This document shows positions 26,445 to 34,748 of a stretch of DNA of 64,000 nt, in pieces (the first letter of the stretch is position 1; each line of letters starts with the position of its first letter). The translations under genes and the position numbers were made by a program. The stretch covers positions 62,001-126,000 of the forward strand of contig NZ_AP014724.1 of the NCBI RefSeq assembly GCF_001548055.1. The letters run 5' to 3'. Under the pieces are notes generated by a model. That model was not told the origin of the DNA, made no database searches, and saw only the letters and a list, made by a program, of their open reading frames with translations. The stretch is from Sulfurospirillum cavolei (GTDB taxonomy: Bacteria; Campylobacterota; Campylobacteria; Campylobacterales; Sulfurospirillaceae).

Positions 26445-26719
26445 TGAGCGATGTTTTAGACGAATTTGAAGATGAAAAAGAAGAAGAGGGCGGAACGGCT
26501 CTCTTCTCTTTGAAAATTTTGGGTTTGGTCGTCGTCGTAGTGGGTTTCGGTCTTTACATCGGAGACGTGCTTTTCGGTAAAAGTTCGTTAGACGTCTTAC
26601 TCAATCTTCAGGCCGATAAAGATACCCTAAGCGTTAAGATTCAAAGCCTTAAAGAAGAGAATGCGGTGTTACAAAAAGAGTATTTCGAGCTTAGGCAGTT
26701 AGACCCCGATAAACGCTAA
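26444..26719 (+). CDS. FtsB/DivIC-like septum formation protein
   Basis: A 91-aa bitopic protein: an acidic cytoplasmic N-terminus (1-17), a membrane helix at about 21-43, then a coiled coil (about 52-82, LLNLQADKDTLSVKIQSLKEE). This is the layout of FtsB/DivIC. The family is inferred from layout and from its place after eno, as in Campylobacter. The start shares a base with the eno stop, so it is translationally coupled. Confidence 0.75.
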   Translation: MSDVLDEFEDEKEEEGGTALFSLKILGLVVVVVGFGLYIGDVLFGKSSLDVLLNLQADKDTLSVKIQSLKEENAVLQKEYFELRQLDPDKR

Positions 26720-26732
26720 ATAAGGAGAGCAG

Positions 26733-27440
26733 ATGCGCAAGGTTCTTTGGCTTTTACTATCACTTTTTATGATTGCAGAAGCGAGGGAAAATCCTTTCGA
26801 ATCCGCCGAATCCAAAACGATCGGGAAAGCAACGCAAGTCGAAGAAACGCGTACGGATTTTTCCACCGCCTCCGTTACGCTTCCCTCCAGTGCGCGTATT
26901 TTACGCAGCCTTACCCTTACGTTCCAAAATCTTGACGGCTCGATCAGTGAAGAGATCGTCGCCGTTGATCAAAATATCGATTGGCACCAACCCTTAATCC
27001 TCTCGGCGCAAAAAGCAGTACCTTTGAAAGAAACCAAAGAGTCCAATACCACGCAAGCTCTTGTTAACGCCATCAAAGAGAAAAAAGAAGAAACTCCCAA
27101 AAGCGTTACGTTGCCGAAGATAACGACTCCTAAAAAAGAACCCGATCCTTTAAAATTTAACACTACGTTGGCTTTAAGCGTGAACGGTAACGAGATTTCT
27201 ATTTTTACGCAAGATGCGAAAGTGCGCGATTTTTTGATTGCCGACCCGTATAAAGTCGTGGTTGATTTTAAAAAGAACAATACGCTTGCCACGCAAACGC
27301 TGACGATTGCGCAAGCACCTTTCGTTTCGGCGACGCTTGGCGGGCATGACGGATTTTACAGGGTGGCGATTTTGCTAGACGGGCATTATCGTTACGATAT
27401 TTTGCCCTTTAACGGCGGGTATGTGATTAAACTCAAATAA
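26733..27440 (+). CDS. AMIN domain periplasmic protein
   Basis: A 235-aa protein with an N-terminal signal peptide (MRKVLWLLLSLFMIAEA). A charged, Lys/Thr-rich linker around residues 90-140 is followed by a C-terminal AMIN-type domain with its beta-strand pattern (KVRDFLIADPYKVVVDFK, DGFYRVAILLDGHYRYDI). AMIN domains localise proteins to peptidoglycan or outer-membrane machines. It follows the FtsB-like gene by 13 bp, which fits an envelope or division role. Confidence 0.8.
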   Translation: MRKVLWLLLSLFMIAEARENPFESAESKTIGKATQVEETRTDFSTASVTLPSSARILRSLTLTFQNLDGSISEEIVAVDQNIDWHQPLILSAQKAVPLKETKESNTTQALVNAIKEKKEETPKSVTLPKITTPKKEPDPLKFNTTLALSVNGNEISIFTQDAKVRDFLIADPYKVVVDFKKNNTLATQTLTIAQAPFVSATLGGHDGFYRVAILLDGHYRYDILPFNGGYVIKLK

Positions 27441-27481
27441 GTTTACGTTGATTCTTTTTGACATGTCGGAAAGAAAATAAA

Positions 27482-27526
27482 AAAGAGCGCGTAACATGTA
27501 AGGGGAATCCTTACATGTTACTTTTT
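27482..27526. terminator. Bidirectional terminator built from two ACATGTAA motifs
   Basis: A perfect 13-bp stem GTAACATGTAAGG (27491-27503) / CCTTACATGTTAC (27509-27521) with a 5-base loop GGAAT. It is flanked by A-rich sequence on the left and TTTTT on the right, between convergent genes. Both arms are copies of the over-represented ACATGTAA motif. Confidence 0.85.
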
Positions 27527-28811
27527 AAAGTTCGTATTTGGGTGTTCTCTCAAGCGGTCCTAAATAGTGTTGTCGCGGTCGGGCGATTTTCATATCGGGT
27601 TGTTCTTTGAGTTCGATCCATTGCGCGATCCATCCGGGCGTTCGACCGATAACGAAAATAACCGCAAACATCTCTTTGGGGATTTTGAGCGCTTGCAAAA
27701 TGAGTCCGGAGTAAAAATCGATATTCGGATAGAGCTTGCGTTTGATAAAATAATCGTCGTTTAAAGCGATCTCTTCGATACGGTGCGCAACCGCCATTAA
27801 TTCGGTATCTAACGCTAAATCGCTCACCAATTGTTTTTGAAGGTTTTTCAAAATCGTCGCACGAGGATCGAAGTTTTTATACACCCTGTGTCCAAAGCCC
27901 ATCAATCGAAACGGATCGTTAGGGTCTTTGGCTTTCGCGATAAATTTATCGACGTTTTCGACTTTGCCGATCATCTCCAATTGGCGAATGACCGATTCAT
28001 TCGCACCGCCGTGGGCTCGACCCCATAAGGCTCCGATACCGGCACTGATAGCCGCGTAAGGATGCGCATGGGTGGACGCAACGACGCGAACCGCCGTCGT
28101 GGAAGCATTTTGCTCATGGTCGGCATGCAAGGTAAAAATCGTATCGAGCGCTTTGACTTCGATCGGTTTGAGATCGATATGATGATGCGGGTAGCCTCGC
28201 AACATGTACAAGAAGTTTTCGGTAAATCCTTTATCCAAATCGGGATAGATAATCGGAAGCCCTTGCGAATAACGGTACGAAAATGCCGCAATTGTAGGAA
28301 TTTTTGCAACGACGCGGTGCGCCATCTCTTTCACTTGATCGGGCGAATCCAAATCCAAGTGATCAAAATAAAAAGCCGAAAGTGCTGAGACTGCGGCGGA
28401 GAGAATCGCCATCGGATGCGCGTTGTCCGGAAACGCGTCGAAGAGTTTTCGCATACTTTCATGAATAAACGAACGTTTTTTGAGTTCCATTAAAAAGTTT
28501 TTGTATTCGTCTTTAGAGGGTAACTCTTTGTGCAAAAGCAGATACGCCGTATCCAAAAAAGATTTTTTCGTCGCCAAATATTCGATATCGTATCCTCGAT
28601 ACATCAATTTGCCGATATCGCCGTCGATGTACGTGATGCGTGAGCGACAGCTTGCGGTCGAGGTAAATCCGCGATCGAGCGTAAACATTCCCGTTTCGGG
28701 ATAAAACGTAGAGATATCCACGACATCGGGTCCCATCGTAGATTTTAAAATCGGAAATTCAAAAGTTTTACCCGTACGGTTGTCGGTCAGGCTAATAGAA
28801 TCTTTACTCAT
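27525..28811 (-). CDS. gltA: Citrate synthase
   Basis: A type II citrate synthase condensing oxaloacetate and acetyl-CoA. Motifs are the active-site HADHEQNAST, FGHRVYKNFDPRA and a C-terminal GRTPGWIAQWIE. The ATG at 28811 was preferred over 28817 because AAGGA is at proper distance only for the former. The length of 428 aa is normal. A single-gene unit with the terminator at 27.5 kb. Confidence 0.96.
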   Translation of the reverse strand: MSKDSISLTDNRTGKTFEFPILKSTMGPDVVDISTFYPETGMFTLDRGFTSTASCRSRITYIDGDIGKLMYRGYDIEYLATKKSFLDTAYLLLHKELPSKDEYKNFLMELKKRSFIHESMRKLFDAFPDNAHPMAILSAAVSALSAFYFDHLDLDSPDQVKEMAHRVVAKIPTIAAFSYRYSQGLPIIYPDLDKGFTENFLYMLRGYPHHHIDLKPIEVKALDTIFTLHADHEQNASTTAVRVVASTHAHPYAAISAGIGALWGRAHGGANESVIRQLEMIGKVENVDKFIAKAKDPNDPFRLMGFGHRVYKNFDPRATILKNLQKQLVSDLALDTELMAVAHRIEEIALNDDYFIKRKLYPNIDFYSGLILQALKIPKEMFAVIFVIGRTPGWIAQWIELKEQPDMKIARPRQHYLGPLERTPKYEL

Positions 28812-28986
28812 ACGCATCCTTTTTCAAATAATAATTTATTATATCAAATCTTTCGTTTCGCAGATAGTCTAAATTGTAAGCACAATTGAATTAGAGAGAA
28901 GATGATTTAAAAAGTTAGTTCAAAAATTTTAGAATAGGCTTCGCGCAAAATGGAGTATGAGTACAATCAACGCATGCGACACAGGC

Positions 28987-29046
28987 ATAAACCGTTGCGC
29001 ACAAAGCCTAAAATGTCTCTTTCAGGCATTGCGCGCAACGGTTTAT
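28987..29046 (-). repeat. 14-bp inverted repeat with structured loop after bioB
   Basis: ATAAACCGTTGCGC (28987-29000) is repeated perfectly inverted at 29033-29046 around a 32-base loop, which itself can pair GCCT with AGGC. It lies about 20 bp after the bioB stop. No T-run follows on the minus strand, so it is not a standard intrinsic terminator. It could be a 3'-end structure, a binding site or a small repeat. The rest of the 256-bp gap between gltA and bioB shows nothing else that I can name. Confidence 0.55.
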
Positions 29047-29067
29047 CGTGCATCGTTTTTGAAGGTT

Positions 29068-29910
29068 TTAGGCATGACATGTACGGGCGATTTCGTAGCC
29101 TAAGCGTTCGATCATCGCACGATCGCGCTCAGGCAGTTCCCCTTTGGTCGTGAGGTAATCGCCGATGACGATCGCGTCCGCACCCGCTTCAAAAATATCA
29201 CATTCGGGCGAAAAGGTCGTCTCTCTCCCGCCTGCAATCATTAAGCGCGTTTGCGGAAGGGCTTGGCGTATTTGCCGAAGAATAGTCAATGCCTCTTCTT
29301 CGCTCAGGTGCGCCGTTTGAAGCGGCAATGCCGCATTATGGATAAAAAAGTTGATCGGCATCGTAAAAGGATTGAGCGATTGAACGCTTTGAATGAACGC
29401 TTGGCGGTCTTCTTCGCTCTCTCCCAGCCCGAAGATGCCTCCGCTACAAAGTGCTAGTCCCGCTTCTTTCGCATTAAGACAGGTTTGGTAACGCGCTTCC
29501 CACGAATGCGTCGTGCAAATACGTTCGTAAAAGGCTTGAGAGGTCTCGAGATTATGGTTATACGCATCGATGCCGGCACCTTTCAGTGTTTTGAGTTGAT
29601 CGACGCTGGCGATGCCGTTACAGGCGATGAGATGAATGTCTTGAAGTTCCGCCTTGATCGCACGTGCAGCTTCGCAGACGTAGGCGAGTTTTTTATCGTC
29701 TAAGCCTAAGCCCGAAGTGACCAAACAAAAGCCGATCGCTCCGTTTTTTGCCGCATTTTTTGCTTCAAAAACGATTTGCTCGATCGATTTGTATTTGTAA
29801 TGCGCAATATCGGCTCGATGATGCGCACTTTGCGTACAAAAGCCGCAATCTTCCGCACAACTTCCGCTAGAGATATTACTAATAGCACATAAAAAGATGG
29901 ATTTTTTCAT
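29068..29910 (-). CDS. bioB: Biotin synthase
   Basis: A radical SAM enzyme inserting sulfur into dethiobiotin. The CxxxCxxC motif is C18, C22, C25 (SGSCAEDCGFCTQS). NHNLETSQAFY and FGLGES follow in order. The 280-aa length is the short form typical of Campylobacterota, lacking about 40 residues compared with E. coli. It stands alone between topA and gltA on the same strand. Confidence 0.95.
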   Translation of the reverse strand: MKKSIFLCAISNISSGSCAEDCGFCTQSAHHRADIAHYKYKSIEQIVFEAKNAAKNGAIGFCLVTSGLGLDDKKLAYVCEAARAIKAELQDIHLIACNGIASVDQLKTLKGAGIDAYNHNLETSQAFYERICTTHSWEARYQTCLNAKEAGLALCSGGIFGLGESEEDRQAFIQSVQSLNPFTMPINFFIHNAALPLQTAHLSEEEALTILRQIRQALPQTRLMIAGGRETTFSPECDIFEAGADAIVIGDYLTTKGELPERDRAMIERLGYEIARTCHA

Positions 29911-29975
29911 AGACGGTATTTTCCTTCATCATTCATAGAGTTTTGCAAGGAGACGCATTGAGCTAAAGAAGCCAA

Positions 29976-29994
29976 AGACGCTTGTTAGGCGTCT
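29976..29994 (-). terminator. Weak hairpin at topA 3' end
   Basis: A 6-bp stem AGACGC/GCGTCT with a 7-base loop spans the topA stop and is followed on the minus strand by TTTGGCTTCTTT. It is only a marginal terminator. Confidence 0.3.
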
Positions 29995-32069
29995 ACTTTA
30001 TGCTTGCATTTAATGCACTCAAAAATCTCTTTTTTACGCAGTTCGCGTTTTGCCATAATGTAGCCGCATTCGGGGCATTTTTTATCGGTCGGTTCGTAGT
30101 TGGAGATAAATTTGCACTTAGGATAGTTTCCGCAACCGAAAAATTTTCCGCGACGGGAACTTCGCTCGATAATCTCGCCTCCGCATTCGGGACACGGAAC
30201 GCTTAAGGTAATTTTCTCCTTCGGCGCGGCGGCGGTCGTTTTTTTGAGGTTTTGGGTGTACTTACATGTTGGATAGGTACTGCATGCGATAAACTCGCCG
30301 AAGCGTCCTTTGCGTCTGACGAGTTCTTTGCCGCACTCAGGGCACATTTCGCCGGTGAAAACGACCACTTTTTGGCTTTCGATGCCCGTTTTACCTTGAG
30401 CGACTTGCGCCTCAAACGGTTCGTAAAACTCCCATAAAATCGATTGCCAGTCCTCTTTATCTTCGGCGATAAGGTCTAAACGCTCTTCCATTGTCGAGGT
30501 AAACGAAGAATCGACGATTTGCGGAAAATGTTTTTCCAAAAGTTCGGTGACTTGAAACGCAATTTCAGTAGGAACGATCTGCTTTTTCTCGATGCCGATG
30601 TATTCGCGTGCACTCAATACCGAGATCGTCGGTGCATACGTCGAAGGACGACCGATACCCAAACTTTCGAGTTTTTTGATCAAGCTTGCTTCGGAGTAGC
30701 GTGAAGGCGGTTCGGTAAAATGCTGATTGGCATCTAGTTTACTGAGCGTGACGGTTTGCTGGAGTGAGAGGTTCGGAAGCAGTTTGTCTTTGTCGTTATC
30801 GCCGTACACTTTGTAAAAGCCGTCGAAAAGAAGTTTTCTTCCCGTTGCTTTAAATTTACCGTGCGTGCTTTCAAAGATGAGTGTTTGCGACTCGAAACGC
30901 GCGTTGGTCATTTGAGACGCTAAAAAGCGATTGTAAATCAGTGCGTAGAGCTTGAACTCGTCGGGTTTAAGGTACTCTTTGGCAATTTCGGGCGTAAACG
31001 ATAAAATGGTTGGACGAATCGCTTCGTGCGCCTCTTGCGCTCCTTTACTTTTGTTGGCATAGAAACGGGGTTTCTCCGGCAAATAAGCTTCGCCGTAGGC
31101 TTTTTGAATCGTTTCGCGCGCCGCATGAATCGCCTCTTGTGCAACGTTTAAAGAGTCGGTTCGCATGTACGTGATGACGCCCATCGTGCCTAAGTGCGTT
31201 TGCACGCCCTCATAAAGCGTTTGCGCCAAAATCATTGTTTTTTTCGGAGAGTATCCTAGTGAACTCGAAGCACTTTGTTGAAGCGTCGAGGTCATAAATG
31301 CCGGACTCGGAGAGCTTTCGCGCTCTTTCTTCTCGATTAACGCAACTTGAAAACTTTCGTGCACCAGCGTCTCTTTGATTGCCTTAGCGCGCGCCGCGTT
31401 CTGGATGCTCATTTTTTCGATTTTTTCGCCTTCAAACTCGATTAACGAGGCTTCGACGGTTTTGTTAAAGAGCGCATCGATACTCCAAAACTCCTCTTCT
31501 TTAAACGCGCGGATCTCTTTTTCGCGATCGACGACGATTTTAAGTGTGGAGGATTGTACCCTGCCGGCACTGAGTCCCTTTTGGATTTTAGAAGAGAGTA
31601 GGGGCGAGAGTTTGTAACCGACGATACGATCCAGCAATCGTCTGGCTTGTTGCGCGTTGATGCTGCTTTCGTCTAAGACGCGCGGATGCTCCAACGCATG
31701 CGTGATGGCGTGTTTGGTAATTTCGTGAAAAACGATGCGCGGCAAGCTTTTGGGATCTTTTCCGATCGCCGTAGCGATGTGAAAGCCGATCGCCTCTCCT
31801 TCTCGGTCCTCATCGGTCGCGATATAGACTTGATCCGCTTCTTTTGCCAACTCTTTGATCTCTTTGACCACGCTTGCGTGATCTTTGGAGACGCGGTACT
31901 CGGGTATAAAGGCTTTATCTTCGATTTTGATACCGAAACTGCTTTTGGGAAGATCGCGAATATGACCCTTAGATGCGACAACCGTATAGTTTTTGCCTAA
32001 AAAATTCTTAATCGTTTTTGCTTTTGTCGGGGATTCGACGATAATGAGATTTTTCACTAATTTTTCCAT
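29985..32069 (-). CDS. topA: DNA topoisomerase I
   Basis: A type IA topoisomerase relaxing negative supercoils. The 694-aa protein has the TOPRIM segment (NLIIVESPTKAKTI, DEDREGEAI), the active-site Tyr301 in YMRTDS, and three C-terminal Cys4 zinc fingers starting CPECGKEL, CPECGGEI and CPECGYIM. The second has a CGNYPKC centre and the third a CIKC end. ATG 32069 is used; a GTG four codons later is possible. The 5' flank holds a TTACATGTAA site. Confidence 0.97.
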   Translation of the reverse strand: MEKLVKNLIIVESPTKAKTIKNFLGKNYTVVASKGHIRDLPKSSFGIKIEDKAFIPEYRVSKDHASVVKEIKELAKEADQVYIATDEDREGEAIGFHIATAIGKDPKSLPRIVFHEITKHAITHALEHPRVLDESSINAQQARRLLDRIVGYKLSPLLSSKIQKGLSAGRVQSSTLKIVVDREKEIRAFKEEEFWSIDALFNKTVEASLIEFEGEKIEKMSIQNAARAKAIKETLVHESFQVALIEKKERESSPSPAFMTSTLQQSASSSLGYSPKKTMILAQTLYEGVQTHLGTMGVITYMRTDSLNVAQEAIHAARETIQKAYGEAYLPEKPRFYANKSKGAQEAHEAIRPTILSFTPEIAKEYLKPDEFKLYALIYNRFLASQMTNARFESQTLIFESTHGKFKATGRKLLFDGFYKVYGDNDKDKLLPNLSLQQTVTLSKLDANQHFTEPPSRYSEASLIKKLESLGIGRPSTYAPTISVLSAREYIGIEKKQIVPTEIAFQVTELLEKHFPQIVDSSFTSTMEERLDLIAEDKEDWQSILWEFYEPFEAQVAQGKTGIESQKVVVFTGEMCPECGKELVRRKGRFGEFIACSTYPTCKYTQNLKKTTAAAPKEKITLSVPCPECGGEIIERSSRRGKFFGCGNYPKCKFISNYEPTDKKCPECGYIMAKRELRKKEIFECIKCKHKVDA

Positions 32070-32071
32070 CT

Positions 32072-32081
32072 TTACATGTAA
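32072..32081. repeat. Intergenic TTACATGTAA palindrome before topA
   Basis: An exact palindrome (12 bp as TTTACATGTAAA) located 3 bp upstream of the topA start, between topA and the divergent flagellin gene. Confidence 0.6.
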
Positions 32082-32136
32082 ACATTTTTGCGTATTCTAT
32101 CGAAAAAAAAATCTTTTGAAAACTATGCGTTAAAAC

Positions 32137-32163
32137 TAAAGTTTTTTTTGAGGGTGTCGATCT
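32137..32163 (+). promoter_or_regulatory. FliA (sigma-28) promoter of flagellin
   Basis: TAAAGTTT (32137-32144), 11 bp, then GTCGATCT (32156-32163). This matches the FliA consensus TAAAGTTT-N11-GCCGATAA at the -35 and at the CGAT core. It lies 53 bp upstream of the flagellin start. Confidence 0.85.
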
Positions 32164-32216
32164 TGTTTTCATCAAAGGCAAGGATGCCTGCGAAATTACA
32201 GATAAAAGGATTTATC

Positions 32217-34637
32217 ATGGGTTTCCGTATTAATACTAACACCGCTGCCTTGACGGCTCACACAAGTGCAACGATGAACAACAGAAGTTTGGACAACTCT
32301 CTTGCCAAACTTTCTTCAGGTCTTCGCATCAATAAAGCGGCAGATGACGCTTCAGGTCTTGCAATTGCAGACTCTTTGAGATCACAAGCAAGTTCTTTGG
32401 CTCAAGCGGTCTCTAACGGTAACGATGCGATCGGTTTGATTCAAACGGCGGACGGTGCTCTTAACGAGTACTCTTCAATTCTTGATACCATCAAAACTAA
32501 AGCTACTCAAGCTGCAAGTGATGGTCAAAACTCTACAACACGTTTGGCGATCCAAAAAGATATCGATAAGTTGATGGAAGAACTTAACATCATCGCAAAA
32601 ACGACGTCTTTCAACGGTCAAAAACTTCTTTCCGGTACATTTACCAACAAAGAATTCCAAATGGGTGCAAGTGCAAACGAGAGCGTAAAAGTCAGTATCG
32701 CTTCTGCACAAACAAGCCAAATCGGACAAGTTAGTACAGCTGATTTGTCACTTGCCAGTGCAGGCGTTAATCAACTTACGCTTAAAAGTGCTACTTCAGG
32801 CAAAGAAATTCAACTTGCCTCCGTTAATATTCAATCCGACAATGACCCAGAACACGGTATGGGAAAACTTGCCGACTTGATTAACCAATACACGGGTGAC
32901 ACGGGAATTTCCGCAAAAGCGGTTGTTACGAGTACGACGGCGGCCATTACTGCCGGTACGACAGGTAGCGATTTTGCAATCAACGGCGTTAATATCGGTT
33001 CTATCAATGTTACGGTAAACGATGCAGACGGTACGCTTTTAACGGCAATCAATAACAAATCAACCGAAACGGGCGTAACGGCAAGCAAAACGACAGACGG
33101 CAAGATTAAACTTACGTCATCAGACGGTAGAGCTATCAGTGTTACGGGCGATCTTTCCGGCGTAACGACAAGCACCAATAAAGACTTAAGCACCGTAGGA
33201 CATCTTGAAGTAACACAAGCCGGTTCTTCTACGTTCCAAATTACGGGTTCTAAAATGGGTGCAGCCGTTGGAGTAGACTTTACGACCGCTGCTACTGTCA
33301 CAACGGTTGAAGACTCCGTTCTTGCAATCGGTAGTTCGTTTGCGGCAGAGAGTACTTTAGCTGCAGGCAGTTCTTTGGGCGGTGATTTTACGTTAACGGC
33401 GTCTTTTACTGCAAGTACGGACACCTTGTTGAAAACAGGTTCTACGATAGCTTCCGGTTCAACTATCAGCAAAGATACGACATTAGGTGCTACGTTAAAT
33501 ACGAATGCAGACGCCACGCTCAGCAGTGATATGCTGATTAAAGCCGGTTCCGTTCTTGCGGCAGGTTCTGTTTTAGATGCTGGTACGACCTTGATGCAAG
33601 ATATCGATAACGGCGGTACGTTGTATAAAGCCGGAACGGTTCTTCATACCGATCTTATTTTGTCCGATCAAGTAACGCTCTCAAAAGATATGTTGATGAA
33701 AGTAGATGTTCTTGATGCGGATGCTATGATCGCAGCAGGCAGTAAGCTTTTAGCCGGTACGGTACTCGGAGCGGATATCGTTGTTTCTTCTCAAGTGACG
33801 ACAAGCCAAGATATGGTTATTAAAGACAATACGGTTCTCGTAGCCGGTAGTATCATGAAAGCCGGAACGGTTCTTGGCGATAAATTAGCGCTCGGAGCCA
33901 ATACGCTTACGACGACGATCGAGTCTAAACTTGCCGGTTCATCTGTTTTAAGTACGGGTGCTTCGATTAAAGAAAACTCTACACTTGGAGCATCTGTTCA
34001 ATTTGCTGCTGACAAAAATATTAACCAAGATATGGTTATTAAAGAAGGCTCTATTTTAGCAACGGGTAGTATCTTAAAAGCCGGTACGGTTATCAATCAA
34101 GACCTTACTGCCGCACAAGTCGGTTCAGGTAGCGGTCCTGGAATTAAAGCCGGTACGACTTTAGGTACAGACGTTACGTTGACGGCAAGTATGGTTGTTA
34201 CCGACGACTTTACGATGATCAAAGGAACTTCAGGAACAAATGCTACTATTAAAGCTAATTCTACGATTGCTATGAACTCTAAAGGTGGACAAGATAGCGT
34301 TGAACTTAACAATGAAGCGTTTACCAACCTTTCAAAAATTGACGTTACGACTTTAGAGGGCGCTATGAAAGCGATCGACATCGTTACTGCGGCGATTACC
34401 AACCTTGATAGTATTCGTTCCGATCTCGGTTCTGTTCAAAACCAAATCACGAGTACGATTAACAACATCTCCGTAACGCAAGTAAACGTTAAATCAGCGG
34501 AATCTAATATCCGTGATGTTGACTTTGCTGCCGAGTCTGCAAGCTTCTCAAAATATAACATCCTTGCACAATCAGGAAGTTATGCGATGAGCCAAGCAAA
34601 CTCTGTACAACAAAACGTTCTTAAACTACTTCAATAG
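32217..34637 (+). CDS. fla: Flagellin, large, with repetitive central domain
   Basis: The major filament protein, 806 aa from ATG 32217 (AAAGGA 7 bp upstream; the upstream frame is untranslated leader). Conserved D0/D1 regions are at both ends: residues 1-170 (MGFRINTNTAALTAH, LSSGLRINKAADDASGLAIAD) and the last ~110 ending in AMSQANSVQQNVLKLLQ. The middle, about residues 375-690, consists of degenerate repeats of the type AGSxLxAGTxLxxD with DMVIK or DMLIK between them, suggesting a beta-solenoid. Ordinary flagellins are about 500 aa. Many Ser/Thr are available for Pse glycosylation. FliA promoter upstream, terminator downstream. Confidence 0.95.
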   Translation: MGFRINTNTAALTAHTSATMNNRSLDNSLAKLSSGLRINKAADDASGLAIADSLRSQASSLAQAVSNGNDAIGLIQTADGALNEYSSILDTIKTKATQAASDGQNSTTRLAIQKDIDKLMEELNIIAKTTSFNGQKLLSGTFTNKEFQMGASANESVKVSIASAQTSQIGQVSTADLSLASAGVNQLTLKSATSGKEIQLASVNIQSDNDPEHGMGKLADLINQYTGDTGISAKAVVTSTTAAITAGTTGSDFAINGVNIGSINVTVNDADGTLLTAINNKSTETGVTASKTTDGKIKLTSSDGRAISVTGDLSGVTTSTNKDLSTVGHLEVTQAGSSTFQITGSKMGAAVGVDFTTAATVTTVEDSVLAIGSSFAAESTLAAGSSLGGDFTLTASFTASTDTLLKTGSTIASGSTISKDTTLGATLNTNADATLSSDMLIKAGSVLAAGSVLDAGTTLMQDIDNGGTLYKAGTVLHTDLILSDQVTLSKDMLMKVDVLDADAMIAAGSKLLAGTVLGADIVVSSQVTTSQDMVIKDNTVLVAGSIMKAGTVLGDKLALGANTLTTTIESKLAGSSVLSTGASIKENSTLGASVQFAADKNINQDMVIKEGSILATGSILKAGTVINQDLTAAQVGSGSGPGIKAGTTLGTDVTLTASMVVTDDFTMIKGTSGTNATIKANSTIAMNSKGGQDSVELNNEAFTNLSKIDVTTLEGAMKAIDIVTAAITNLDSIRSDLGSVQNQITSTINNISVTQVNVKSAESNIRDVDFAAESASFSKYNILAQSGSYAMSQANSVQQNVLKLLQ

Positions 34638-34674
34638 TTTTAGATAAGTTTTTGCGAAAACGTTCTTCAATGAA

Positions 34675-34702
34675 TATCCAAGGTTCTAAAGAACCTTGGA
34701 TA
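34675..34702 (+). other. 12-bp stem-loop after flagellin
   Basis: TATCCAAGGTTC-TAAA-GAACCTTGGATA, perfect, 37 bp after the stop and before the terminator. No T-run follows it. It probably stabilises the abundant mRNA or acts with the next hairpin. Confidence 0.7.
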
Positions 34703-34710
34703 GACACTTC

Positions 34711-34748
34711 AAACCCGCGTTGCATCATTTCGCAACGCGGGTTTTTTT
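34711..34748 (+). terminator. Intrinsic terminator of flagellin gene
   Basis: A perfect 13-bp stem AAACCCGCGTTGC / GCAACGCGGGTTT with an 8-base loop and a run of T to 34748. Its A-rich left side lets it serve the convergent Maf gene, whose stop codon it overlaps. Confidence 0.93.

Noticed and set aside
32831-33517. 228-aa minus-strand frame inside the flagellin
   Set aside because: It is the complement of the repetitive, Thr/Ala-rich central region, so stops are rare by composition. There is no ribosome binding site.
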